Assembly: GCA_006384855.1 (NCBI GenBank) | Contig: VCJN01000028.1 | Location: 62,001 to 126,000 of the forward strand | Length of the DNA: 64,000 bases | Direction of reading: 5' to 3' | Source of the DNA: Tetraselmis striata | Lineage: Eukaryota; Chlorophyta; Chlorodendrophyceae; Chlorodendrales; Chlorodendraceae | Shown: positions 30,975 through 41,299 of the stretch, one piece after another | How the letters are laid out: each line of letters opens with the position of its first letter | Numbering within the stretch: position 1 is the stretch's first letter | The notes under the pieces: model-generated | Databases searched by the model: none | Seen by the model: only the letters and a program-made list of their open reading frames with translations | What the model was told of the DNA's origin: nothing | Program-made: the position numbers and the translations under genes

Positions 30975-32870
30975 CCCGTTTGGGCGTCGGCCCATTCGAG
31001 TAATGAGAGTTGGGGCAAGCCCCAGCCCCCGGAGCAAAACATTTCGGGAGTGCGATATACATGTGCAACAACAAAGGCAATGTGAGGGAGAGCCCGACGC
31101 CATAGCGCTGGAAACTTTTCCCATTCCCAGTAAAATCCAGGGCGCCGTGAAGTGAGGAGAGACCCCGCCCAATAAAGGCAGTTGAGTTCTTAGGTGTTGA
31201 CGCAATAACCTGATTACTAATAAAATCCTTGAACTCCGGAACTGACAACTCAAAATTATGACGGTGATTACCCCCCCCCCCTCCCCCCCGCCCCCACGGG
31301 CACTTCACCAACATATGTTCGATAGTCTCAAATTCACCTCCGCCACATGCAGGGCAGTGTTCAAGGAACCGCTCAGGCATGGCATGAATCCGAGCCAATC
31401 GGCGGGCAGTGGGAAATCCTCGGGTGCGTAATTGTATCTTAATGTGCAGCCCGGCCACAACTCCCGCGGGGACACCCACACCGTACTGTGGCAACGGATT
31501 TAACGCATAAGACGCATGGACATATATACCCCAGGTTTTAGTGCGTGTTAACGAGGCCGACGATTCGTAACGCACCCACACTGATCCCTTTACTAGTTTA
31601 GCGGCATCGCGCGCGGCTAGTGACCTCCACGCAAGTGGAAGGTGCGCCCCCTCAGCTAGCCCTACGTTCGCCCTAGCTAGTCGATATATCCACCGCATAG
31701 TCCCCGACTTCCACGTGTTAGGGCGCGCCCGACTTGGCTGATCTACTAAATGAGTTATACATGTATTGAAGTCGGATGCTTTGAGGAACGCCCGAGCCCG
31801 TGCCGCAGCGGCCGTAGCCTCTATATATGGGCGCAATATCCAATTCCCGCCTCATCGGTGCAGTGGCCACCCCAGGGGAGTTTTTTACCCATCCCAATGA
31901 CGGCACCGCAAAGCACTGATTGAGTAGTACGGTTTGTAGTTTCTTTGCGCCGCTAGTTCTATTCATGCCCCATACTTCACACCCGTAATTTAAAACCGGT
32001 TGTACACCCGCTTTAAAGTAGACAGGCACGCGCACATTATAATACGAATTATGTCCCGTCCACCGACTAATACCGAATCGAGCGCGCGCCTCAATATGGC
32101 GCGTTTACCCTTCTTAACCCGGTCGTGTACTATGTGTTGCATACCTAAATCCAACTTAATGACCGTACCCAAATATCTATATTCATTTACAACCGGTACC
32201 CGTTCCCCCCCAAGCTGCCATCGGGCAGCTTGTTCGCGTAACGCGGTCTCGTCGGAATATCGGCCTAATGCCATCACCCCACACTTACGCACCCCAAACC
32301 CCCATAAAATGGTCTTCCGCCCATTGCGAGAAGTGGGCGAACAGCAGCATAGCATGCAGGTTATCGAACGAGTCTGTGATACCAATAGCGTCGTCCGCGT
32401 ATGTATAACTGACATGGCACCCCTAGTGGTTGCCTTGCCGCGAATGTGTCGGTGCACCCTCGTACATCACACCCTAGATGTTCCACCCCATCGAATATAT
32501 CGTTAATTAATATGTTAAGTAGGATGGGGGAAGCGGGCGGGGCATCCCTGTCGGAGGCCACGCTCTATGGGTATGGGGTCTGATAGTGTTCCCGGGGCCA
32601 CCTTGTCTTGACCCGTAAAACACTATCCATGTATAAAGTTTTAATGAAGGTAAGCATATGAACCGTGACTCCTATGGCTTGCAAGCAATTGTAGTTTTAG
32701 GAATAAAACCTCGTGAGGTACGGTGTCATATGCCTTCCTAAAGTCAACAAAACCCGCGTACGTGGGTAGACTTGCCGCTTGGCGAAGGAGAATATTTCGG
32801 TGGAGAAGCACATGGTACGCGACGAGGAGTACGGATGACGTGGACCCTAATCCTTAAATCACCGTAATTC
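30975..32870 (-). mobile_element. 5'-truncated, broken LINE (non-LTR retrotransposon) with RT and zinc knuckle
   Basis: Read on the minus strand from 32870. The RT core starts with LPTYAGFVDFRKAYDTVPHE (about 32790-32720), followed after frame breaks by ERGLRQGCPA / ASPILLNILINDIFDG (about 32570-32480). The active-site YADD with ITDSFDNLHAMLL follows at about 32401-32350. The thumb-like EYRYLGTVIKLDLG and VHDRVKKGKRAI come next. Near the C-terminus, CPACGGGEFETIEHMLVKCP (about 31365-31305) is the zinc knuckle found after many LINE RTs. The chain is split across at least three frames, so it is dead. A C-rich run at 31270-31297 interrupts the C-terminal ORF. No endonuclease domain or poly(A) tail was found. 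Confidence 0.85.
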
Positions 32871-34589
32871 TTACCCGTATTTTTTCCGCGAATCCCCTCC
32901 AGTATTAAGCAGCAACTGATTAATTGATAGATGTAATCCTTATATTATATCGCCACGCCGCGCAACGTGATGACCCAGGCGATTTGAAATTTGAAATTTC
33001 GTACAACTTTGTCATGCTCAGTCTTCCATCTTGAACATGCCGCCAGTTGTCCTACGGCCGGGCCTCAGGAACCCGCATAATAGGGTCCACGACCAATTTG
33101 GGTCCATAGCGTGAGGCCCTCTAGATGGCTAGACGCTAGGTCCCTTATCCCCCCGTCTAATCAATGGTACTACTATAGCTGTATTGCTAATCTACCATCA
33201 ATGCCCCCCCCCCTCCCCCACCCACCCACCCAATGTTGCAATAGGAGACATATAACAAACGGTTTTGTCAGCCGTTGTCTAGCTCGGATTGGCTTAGCAT
33301 GGCGAAATTGTCTGGTGGCTCGTTGCCTCATCTAGTCTTGCCGCGAGGCCAGGGCGGTTGTCCGACCTGACGGCCGTCCCCAAACGCCGTCCTCTCGGTC
33401 GCCGCGCGAGAGGCGGGAGCTGCTGCCTCTGCAACCATCTTTTCAGATGCTCTCCGCCTCTCGTTGGCTGCCGGCCCAGTAGAGAGCTCCATCTGGCAGG
33501 TGTAGAGCTCAGCATAGTGGTGGAACATATGTTCCTGCACCTCTGCCACCTGCGACATCAGCTGAGTCATGAGATGCCCGCCTTATGGTTCGTAGCCTTG
33601 CCAAGCGTCGGATTGACCGATTGCTCTCTGCGAGCCGGCATGGTCATCCATTGACATTGAAGCCAAACCAGTGACGGACTAGGTTCGGACAGTGGTGAGC
33701 ACCACTCGTCGCGACAGTGCATACGGCGGGTTGAGAAAGGCTGGGTATGGAGACCCACCACCTCCCGGCTCTGAAGCCTAAGAGATGGCTCTGAGCTCTC
33801 CCTTTTCCGAGTCCTCCACTCAGGTGTGGGGTACTGCACGGATACTAGGGGTTGACCCAACTGTCAAAGATGTTATCCGACTGACTTGCACTCCCGCCGA
33901 GGGCACGGCTCTCGCCCGCAACGCTCCGGTATTTGTGTTATTGTGCACCGCTCGCGAGTGACGCTCTGTAACGCTTCGAAACCTGTGCCCCGCCGCTCCG
34001 GTACCTGTGTGATGATGACAGCCACGTGCAGCTAGCCCAGGATGTAAACACTGACGAGACGACGCGGACGGAGATTCGGTGGTGACTCAAGTGGTTGAGT
34101 CGGGGGGGGGGGGGGGGGGGGGGGGCTTGCAACGAATTAGTCGCGCCTCAAAGCCGAGTGGTTTGCCGAGTCGCGTTCAACCGCAGGCGCGCTACGCGCA
34201 GAAAAAACGCTGACTTGTCACCGTGTCCTAAGTGATCGAGGACTGCCTCCCCCTCGCTGTGACGTGAGGGCGACCATGACATGTAGAGCGCGGAATTTGA
34301 CGTCGGCTCTTGTGTGTGCGTGAGTGCAGAGGAGGGTGAGGCGATGAGTTGCTCGAAATAAATAAGTGATTGCGAGCACTGAGGCTCTCCGCGATATGCG
34401 TGTCCCCGGTTCCGAGCTCCCCTATTGCGTGCTCTCACCTCCGAGCTCAAAGCTCAGGCGCGCGCAGCGCTCTAATGAGGCTCACATGCGCGATGAGAGC
34501 ATATCCGGAATAGCTACTATATCCAAGCGATCTAATCAATGGTCCTACTATAGCTGCATTGCTAATCTGCCATCAGCAACCCGACCCGA
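32871..34589. other. Region between LINE and DIRS elements
   Basis: Two direct copies of a 52-bp block containing CTACTATAGCTG-ATTGCTAATCT lie at 33156-33207 and 34529-34580. A G tract is at 34102-34125. A minus-strand frame (33654-33316) reads MTQLMSQVAEVQEHMFHHYA and could be a coiled-coil Gag fragment, but its origin is not established. No cellular gene is seen. Confidence 0.45.
33316..33654 (-). pseudogene. Unassigned ORF, possible Gag N-terminal relic
   Basis: About 112 codons on the minus strand. The middle is helical and coiled-coil-like (MTQLMSQVAEVQEHMFHHYA, then ELYTCQMEL) and the end is Ala/Arg-rich. Placed between two retroelement remains it could be a Gag relic like that at 4.1-5.0 kb, but no direct similarity was demonstrated. 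Confidence 0.25.
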
Positions 34590-35539
34590 CGCCCCTTGCG
34601 CACCCCCACCCGCGGCCAATTTCATCGACACCGAGCTGTGGGGGGCCACATCCCCCCACCCGGACAGGAGCTACCCCCTAAGCACCTCCAAGAGCCGCAG
34701 GTGTACGCGCTCACCGGCGATGACGACACGCCGAACCGGCATCTAGCCGCCCGGAAGCATGCCGCCACGCTCGACGAATACCGCTTCTTTGCGTGCCTTG
34801 CAATTTACGCCTCTTGCGCTAACACGGCACGGGATTCAGCTATGGCGGCGCTCCAAGCGCCACGGCGGCCGCGCCCGCAACCTTGGGTGAGAACCGTCGC
34901 ACCTACGCCGCGATCGAGGAGGCCTCCCGTGTCCGGGTATCCTACATCCGACACACCAAGGGCGGAGGGGATCGAGACGTCGGAAACGGACCGATCTTCG
35001 CAAACCTCGCCTACGACCGCTTCCTCAAGCCCAACTGCCCAAGGCCCCCGCCGTCGCCTCCTGCGACAACGACACGCTACACCAAGCTTTCATCGACAAG
35101 AAGCTCGAGGTCTCTCTCATGGCGAGCGCCAAGGCCGCAGCCGGAGCAGCTTTCGCCAAGGTCACGCCCGACAAGCTCGACCCCAAACTCATACCCAACA
35201 CCCCACGAAGCCCAAGAAGCCCTCGATGACCGCGCCGGTGCAATGATGGTGTAATCCGCCGCCAAGACTCTTGCGACCCCGCTACTCTCTGCATGCGGCA
35301 CAACGTGCGTTGGTGGGCGTCCGAGTGGGCCGGCATCGGTGCGAGCGAGCATATTTTGGGATGAATCCACCATGGAGTCCGTATCCCCTTCATCAACTAC
35401 AAACGACCCCCGCCCTTCAACCATGGCGTCTCGATGCAAGACGCGTCGCCGGACCAACTAAGCTTCATGGCCGGCGAGCTACCACGTTTCCTAAAGGCCG
35501 GCGCGGTAGTGGGCGCTCACGACGGTGGGTCTCGCGGTT

Positions 35540-36850
35540 CTTCCTCGTTCCTAAGCCCGGCACCAACAAGTGGCGCCTTATCATCGACTTACGTCACCTC
35601 AACCGCTAATGCAACAAGCGCAAGTTGATCCACGAGACACTCAAGCATATCTAGAATCTAACCCGCGAGGGCGAATTGATGGTATCCTTCGACCTAGCGG
35701 ATGGCTACTGCACCCTCGGCATCAACGAGGAGGACCGAGGCTTCTTCAGCACGGTGGACTCCCACGGCACGCTTTACTAGCTCGCGGGCGTGCCCATGGA
35801 TTGGCGCTGAAACAACTACTATTTCTGCAACTTCACCGATTTTTCCGTCCGACACTTACGCGCGCCAGCGGAGCTGCCCGCACCGTCCGACCCCAATGGT
35901 CCCTCACCGGCGCGCCCTACTCTGTCCAAGCGGCCCACACGCCGCTACCTCCGCAATGCGCGCTGGAAGGGGGCGCGGTTGCTGCCCTACATGGACGACT
36001 CCTATTCTTCGCGGAGTCGGAGCGAGAGGCGCTCGCGCTATGCGGCCGCGTGGCGGCGCTGCTCGTTCAACTGGGCATGAGCCAGAGCAAGGAGAAGGGC
36101 AGCTGATAGCCGGTCCGCCATGTGTGCGAACATGTGGGCCGCCCTCACGATCGACACAGTCCGCGGCGAGCTACTCCGCGCACCAGCTGCGCAGTTGGCG
36201 GTGCTCTCCCGACTGGCATCGGGCATGCCAAAGCGAGCCGCGGCCGACCGCCGATGGCTACCCGCCCACCAGCGCTCGGCACTCTAGCTGGCAAGGCGCG
36301 CAATACCTCTACCTCGCGATCCCCGCTGCTCAACTCTACTTGCGCGAGCTGCACTCCGTGCTGGCTACCCGGGAGGGCTGGGGTGGGCGGGTGAAGATGA
36401 CTTGCCCATTGCGGTGCGACCTTCGCGGGTGGGTCGACGTCCCGACGGCCAAGAACGGCCGCTCGGTCTTCTTGCCTGCGGGCCACGCGTGGAGTCCGCG
36501 TACCCGCATTGCGACATCAGTGGTTATGGCTTGGGCGCAGTGATGCTCAGCAACCACAACGATGCGCGGGGGTTTTGGCAACAACCGGATGTGCAAAAGC
36601 ACAACACCTTGAACTAGTTGAAGGCGGCTCGCCTCGCCGTCCTCTCCTTCTTGCCGCTCCTTCGCGGCCACCAAGTTCTCCTGCACGAGAACAAACATGT
36701 TGTAGTGGCAGTCCTCAGCCACTACACCTCCCGCTCGCCCGCCATGATGGACGACCTGGGCAAGCTCTATGAGGTGTTGGACAACAATGACATCGGCATA
36801 TATGCGCGTTGTATTCGGTCCGTTGCGAACGTTTAGGCCAATCGACTTTC
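35540..36850 (+). pseudogene. DIRS RT and RNase H remains
   Basis: The three frames must be combined to follow the RT: DLRHLNR is followed by a stop, FDLADGYCTLGINEEDRGFF by a stop inside HGTLY, then YMDD in one frame and LLFFAESEREALALCGRVAA in another. The RNase H region shows DISGYGLGAVM, where D is the expected first catalytic acid, and RSPAMMDDLGKLYEVLDNND. The enzyme copied element RNA to cDNA in living relatives. Confidence 0.85.
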
Positions 36851-37639
36851 CCGAGAGACGGACAGGGACGACTAGCGACTCAACCCCAGGGTTTTCGCTT
36901 ACATGGAGGGCCTATGGGGGCAGCACACGGTGGACCGCTTTGCCACGATCTCCAACTCTCAGCTCCCACGTTTCGACGCGCGGTGGCGGGATCCGCGGTG
37001 TGAAGCGGTGGACAGTCTGCACTTACCGGATGCGGACTGGCGGCGAGAAGCGGACTATTGGTGCAACTTGCCGTTAAGCATGCATGCTGCCCGACCTCAT
37101 ACGCATACTGTGTTAGAGCGGGGTGGCAGCGACCGTTGTCGCCCCGCATGGGCCGGCGGGCAAATATTGGTACCGACTAATGTTCGAGCTTGCAAACGAG
37201 GTAATCGTATACCCGTCCGAGCGGGGTCTTTTCTTGCCCGGCAAGCCCGGGGCGTACGAGGCCTTACAGCCGCCACGCGCGAGCGTGGCGACATTCTGGG
37301 TATCTTACCGTCATGGTTGTACCGGGTCCGATTAGTGCTTAATCTCGCCACGTCAGCCATGGCCAACCCCATGCGCGCAACATCCGTGCAGAGCGCGCGA
37401 GTGACTACTCGTGCGTCGCCCGCCCGGTCCCGCGGCGGGTACAACTGTCCTGCGAGTACCAAGGGTGGCGAGCGGCGCGCACGGGCGGTGCAATATCGGT
37501 TGTTGGAGCCCGCGGAACGCGCCCCGTGGGCGAAGTGTATGTCCGCGCCCGTGCGCGCCCTTGTGCTGGGCACTCACGACCTTGGCACGCAAGTACTTTA
37601 CCTACTCGTTGGCTTCTTAGAGCCTAATTACAAAGACTT

Positions 37640-38690
37640 AATACGACATCCACGGCGCCGGTGTCCGGCGGTATCTCGAGTTTTGCGACGAGCATGGACT
37701 CGAGCCCCTCCGGGCCACCACGGTCGACATGCTACGCTACGTCGCGTGGATCGGCCGATCGGGCACCATTGTTGTGGGCAATCTACATCAGTAAATGTCG
37801 GCGATCAACAAGTTCTTCAACGGTTCTCTGGTTGAACCGGTCGCGCTGGGCCCCTTACTATCGGAGGCAACGGCGTGGGCTGGGCATGCATCAATAGCCG
37901 ATCGAGGAGCCGGAGCTGCGAGTCCCAATGCCCGCGCCGATTATGCGAGACCTCATGGAGTGCGCGGTCAATCTTCATCCGACGATGGTGTGGCATCCCG
38001 CGCACACTGTGAAGCTGTACCACCGTTTCCGCGGATTACTGCAAGTGTGCACAAATTACGTGTATTTCTGCCGGGCGGAGACCGGCATCTAGTGCAAGTC
38101 TGATGACCTAACCATGCCTGACCGCGCTGATTTAAACATTATCCTATTCGTACGCAAGAGCAAGGGCGACCAACGTACGGGGATGGCCGCCAAGCCATTT
38201 TTACAGCTCACGATCGAGTATCATCCGGAGTTGTCGGATCTGCTTGAGTACGCATGACGCCTTCCATGTCGCGCTGAAGCACATCGAGAAGAAACTGTGC
38301 TACGTAGTGCATCCACTTGCGGTCGAAATACAACCGTGACTTCTTTCACATCGGCGTACCGGAGAAGTTTTGGGCGATCTCACCGGCTAAGCCGGCGCAC
38401 ACATGGACATTTGGTGCGTTGTGCCGGTGGTTATACCAGTTGCGTACGCGAGCATCGGCGCGAGCCCGGAGCCACTTTCCAAGTGGACATCGCACAGCCT
38501 GCGGAGCGGCGTTGCATCAGCGGCATCTTGCATCGGCGCCCCCCTCATTACGACACGCTTGATGGGCAATTGGTCGAATAATAGTGAGGTAGTCCCGAGC
38601 AGGTACATCGATCCCACCATGATGCCCACACCCGCGGTGTGGTACTTCTTTTTTTGGATGGTCTATGTCCGCCCACCCGCCTGAGGCTGT
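37640..38690 (+). pseudogene. DIRS tyrosine recombinase remains
   Basis: The N-terminal part reads GVRRYLEFCDEHGLEPLRAT and MLRYVAWIGRSG, then a TAA before MSAINKFFNGSLVEPVALGP. The catalytic part reads WTSHSLRSGVASAASCIGAP (HxxR box near 38490), GNW, and the tyrosine in RYIDP (38604-38606). These align with the element at 2.4-3.9 kb (VRYVA-IGERG, LSAINTFFE, SHRLRKGAASAANAIGAP, DYIDP), showing both belong to one broad lineage. The frame is broken several times. Confidence 0.85.
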
Positions 38691-39153
38691 GCCGGCTTTG
38701 CAGCCGTATTTCCCTGGCAAAATATATGATGAATCCGTCGGTAAATGCTTATATATTGAAATTATTGGGGTTTGGCAGCCCTAGTATTGTTGAGGTCATG
38801 GGGTATTACCGACGTTACATGACGACGCACCACGTGCTGCACCGACTGCTATTTCCATATAGCGGCCCCCTCCGGCTAGACAGCCACCTTCGCCTGCCTT
38901 TGCGCTCGCCATCTGAGGCTCGCGCAGCCCACCCGCCCGCCCTGTTTTGCGCTGATTAGCTAGCACCCATCACTTGGGCGCTTTTGTGCCCTTTAGCCAA
39001 ATATGTAAGCAAGCTGTAATCTTTGGCAGAACCTGACGCATCCGTCGCGGTAAATAGTCGCCATACATACAGGGTACCGGTACCAGTACTTACCGACTGT
39101 ATATGTACCCGCCCGGCGGGTACAGGCATTTAGTGGCGCATGCGGCACGATCT

Positions 39154-39720
39154 GCCGGGGATTCAAGTGATTCACAGGTGGAACTAACACGTACGCGGGG
39201 GGGGGGGGGGGGGGGGGGGTAACGCCAGATCTTGTGCAGGTCGGTGACGCGGGTCGTACCGAGGTACGAGAACACGATTTTATTTCGAGAAGCCCTCGCG
39301 AGTAGGCCGCCCCCGCGTCCGAGTTGCCCACCACCTCGAGGTTTTATTATTATGGTTTTTAACCCTGAAAACGAAAACCTTAACGATCCCACCCGTAGGC
39401 GGATCTCGGAGAATAAGCCCACGCAAGGCCGAGGTCGCACATGAATTATTTTTAATCAGCCCCCCGTACGTACTAGCTGCTGCCCGGCGACGCCTGCAAG
39501 CTCCACCGGGACTACGAGTATTAGGGTTGAACAACCCCCCGCGCTGCTCCTCGGTCGTCGCATGATCCGAGGATCACCCGCTCCGCCCTCCGCCGCACCC
39601 AGGCACGGTTCTTAGGGGTTACCAGCGCCCACGTGGAGGTGGGGGTGGTGGCGCCAGGCCTGCCGCACCTAGGATCCCGTGCTCCTGGTGGGGCGCAACC
39701 CGGCCGCGGGCGCTTGGGGC
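39154..39720 (+). repeat. Dispersed repeat family R2, copy 2
   Basis: Direct-orientation partner of 29999-30525. It is interrupted by a G tract (39198-39220) and an extra AT-rich insert (about 39340-39390) absent from copy 1. Confidence 0.85.
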
Positions 39721-39910
39721 GAACCTGAGTGGCTCTACCGCCACCCTAGGACCATACCCGGGGATGCACCCATCCTCTTGTTTCTCGTGTTTTGACCGGT
39801 GCGGTCGATGGGATGGCAGTGTTAAAGGCTTTCCCAGAAACCTCCGGTCAACGGCTACTCGGCGAATACCGACCCGCCCCGTCGCCCCGATCCCGCCCAA
39901 TGACCCGCCC

Positions 39911-40671
39911 CAAGCGGTCCACCACCTCGTACATATCGGGCAGGCAATACACCTCCAAAGGCAAGGGGAAGGGGTGTCAGGCACATTCAGTCACCAAATG
40001 CCCACAACAGCGCAGTGCATCGTTGGTTCTGTGGGTGGGTGGGGCATTGGGAGGAGGACGAGAGGGAGCGGGGGTGATGTCGATCATCTTGCCGTCGTCG
40101 AGCTTCATGAAGATGTGATGCATGGCTTCCAAGGCATGCGTGGCGGCATATCATGCGTCTTGGATCCGCGCTCCTGAAGGAAGGCATGAGCAGGGCGGCG
40201 GCTCGGTTAGGGCTCGCTTGAGGTTATGGTTTCGCAGGAGCGTTTGGCATGTCCCAGCCGGGCTGGCCTTCTTGGACATGCACGTAGCGATGCCGATGTT
40301 TCCCACCGCTACTGCAATGGTGTCACCTCACATCAATTTCATGCTGCGTGCATGTGCTGACTGACGACAAGGGCATGATTTGAAAAGGGGGGGGGGGCGT
40401 TCGTGGCGCGCACGCACCTAGAAGTACTTGCCGCATACAAGGCATCATGCGTAAACGTTGACGGGGCCTTGGCTGACGGAGCAGCACTTTTTGAAGTCGA
40501 AGTCCATGTTCTGACACGAGATGGTGTCCAGGTAGGGGCAGTCTGCGCCCTTATACGCACCGCCGGCCCGCCGCAGAGCCGCACCACCGGGCGCTCCTCC
40601 TCCTCCTCCCCATCATCCGCCTCGGCCGCCGCCGCGCAGTTGGGGCCACCCCCTTCGGTGCTGGCCATGAC
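39911..40671 (-). pseudogene. Truncated intron-bearing copy of the USP39 gene 5' region
   Basis: Matches 58388-59150 of the intact gene in the same orientation: part of exon 3, intron 2, exon 2, intron 1 including its shortened poly-C tract, and most of exon 1. It is a DNA-level segmental copy, not a retrocopy, because introns are kept. It lacks the first 20 or so codons and everything after mid-exon 3. Frameshifts (for example two extra bases in the GTGCGTATAAGG stretch) and a stop before CLVCGKYF show that it is dead. The edges are abrupt: 39911 on the left and about 40671 on the right. Confidence 0.92.
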
Positions 40672-41295
40672 GTGCACCTAACCCATCTACGGGAGTAGTT
40701 AGGGCTACGTGTAGCGTCAATGGGCCGGGCGGGCCTACACTTACGTGCGCGAGTGATGGGTTATATTACATGATGGGTAGCATTTGTGCGAATGGGGTAG
40801 TGAGGGATGGCCGAGAGGGGGACGCGCGGACGCTAGGGGATGCATGCTCATGGCGTCCCATCTGGCGGACAAAGGCTCCACGGCCTGCTTAGACCCATAC
40901 ATGCTTGGGGCACCATTATTCTGTTTTTCGAGTTTCGCCCCCTTGACTCGACGAGACGTCTTTGCATGAGGCCATCCCGCCGAGGTGGTATGAGATGGTG
41001 GATCGTGATGGAGCTGCTTGGCAGCCCACCAACATCCGCCAGATGTCTCGCCGACCGGGAGGCGGTCGACGCTGGTCCAGAGGGCACCGTGCGCCGGCTC
41101 TTCGCGCCGACAAACAATGTCCTACACGGACAACCGTTCGACTGATTCGAGGGGGACGCTCTTCACGCCTCGCGACACAAGAACCCCCCATGCCGCCGGC
41201 CTGTGGCTCGCCGGTAAAGAAGGCCGGCATTTCCGGGCAGGAGCGATTCACGAGCCGGTGGGACCTGCGGTTTCAACGCGCTACTCCGCGCCACA
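40672..41295. other. Spacer between the USP39 copy and the satellite
   Basis: No gene or repeat recognised. Long frames on both strands run into the satellite and are a by-product of high GC. Confidence 0.4.
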
Positions 41296-41299
41296 CGTG

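Larger units (their letters stand above)
34590..38690 (+). mobile_element. Decayed DIRS-type retrotransposon (Gag, RT, RNase H, tyrosine recombinase)
   Basis: Plus-strand remains in the canonical order. A Gag-like part (34590-35250, two frames) contains YALTGDDDTPNRHL and AATLDEYRFFACLAIYASC. The RT part contains VPKPGTNKWRLIIDLRHLNR (35550-35609), FDLADGY (35688-35708) and the YMDD box (35988-35999). RNase H-like parts include GYGLGAVMLSNHNDARGFW and the KAARLAVLSFLPLLRGHQVL block (36510-36836). The linker HTVDRFATISNSQLPRFDAR (about 36927) and EAVDSLHLPDADWR are typical of DIRS polyproteins. The recombinase lies at 37640-38690. Many stops and frameshifts break every domain, so the copy is inactive. 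Terminal repeats were not found. Confidence 0.85.
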
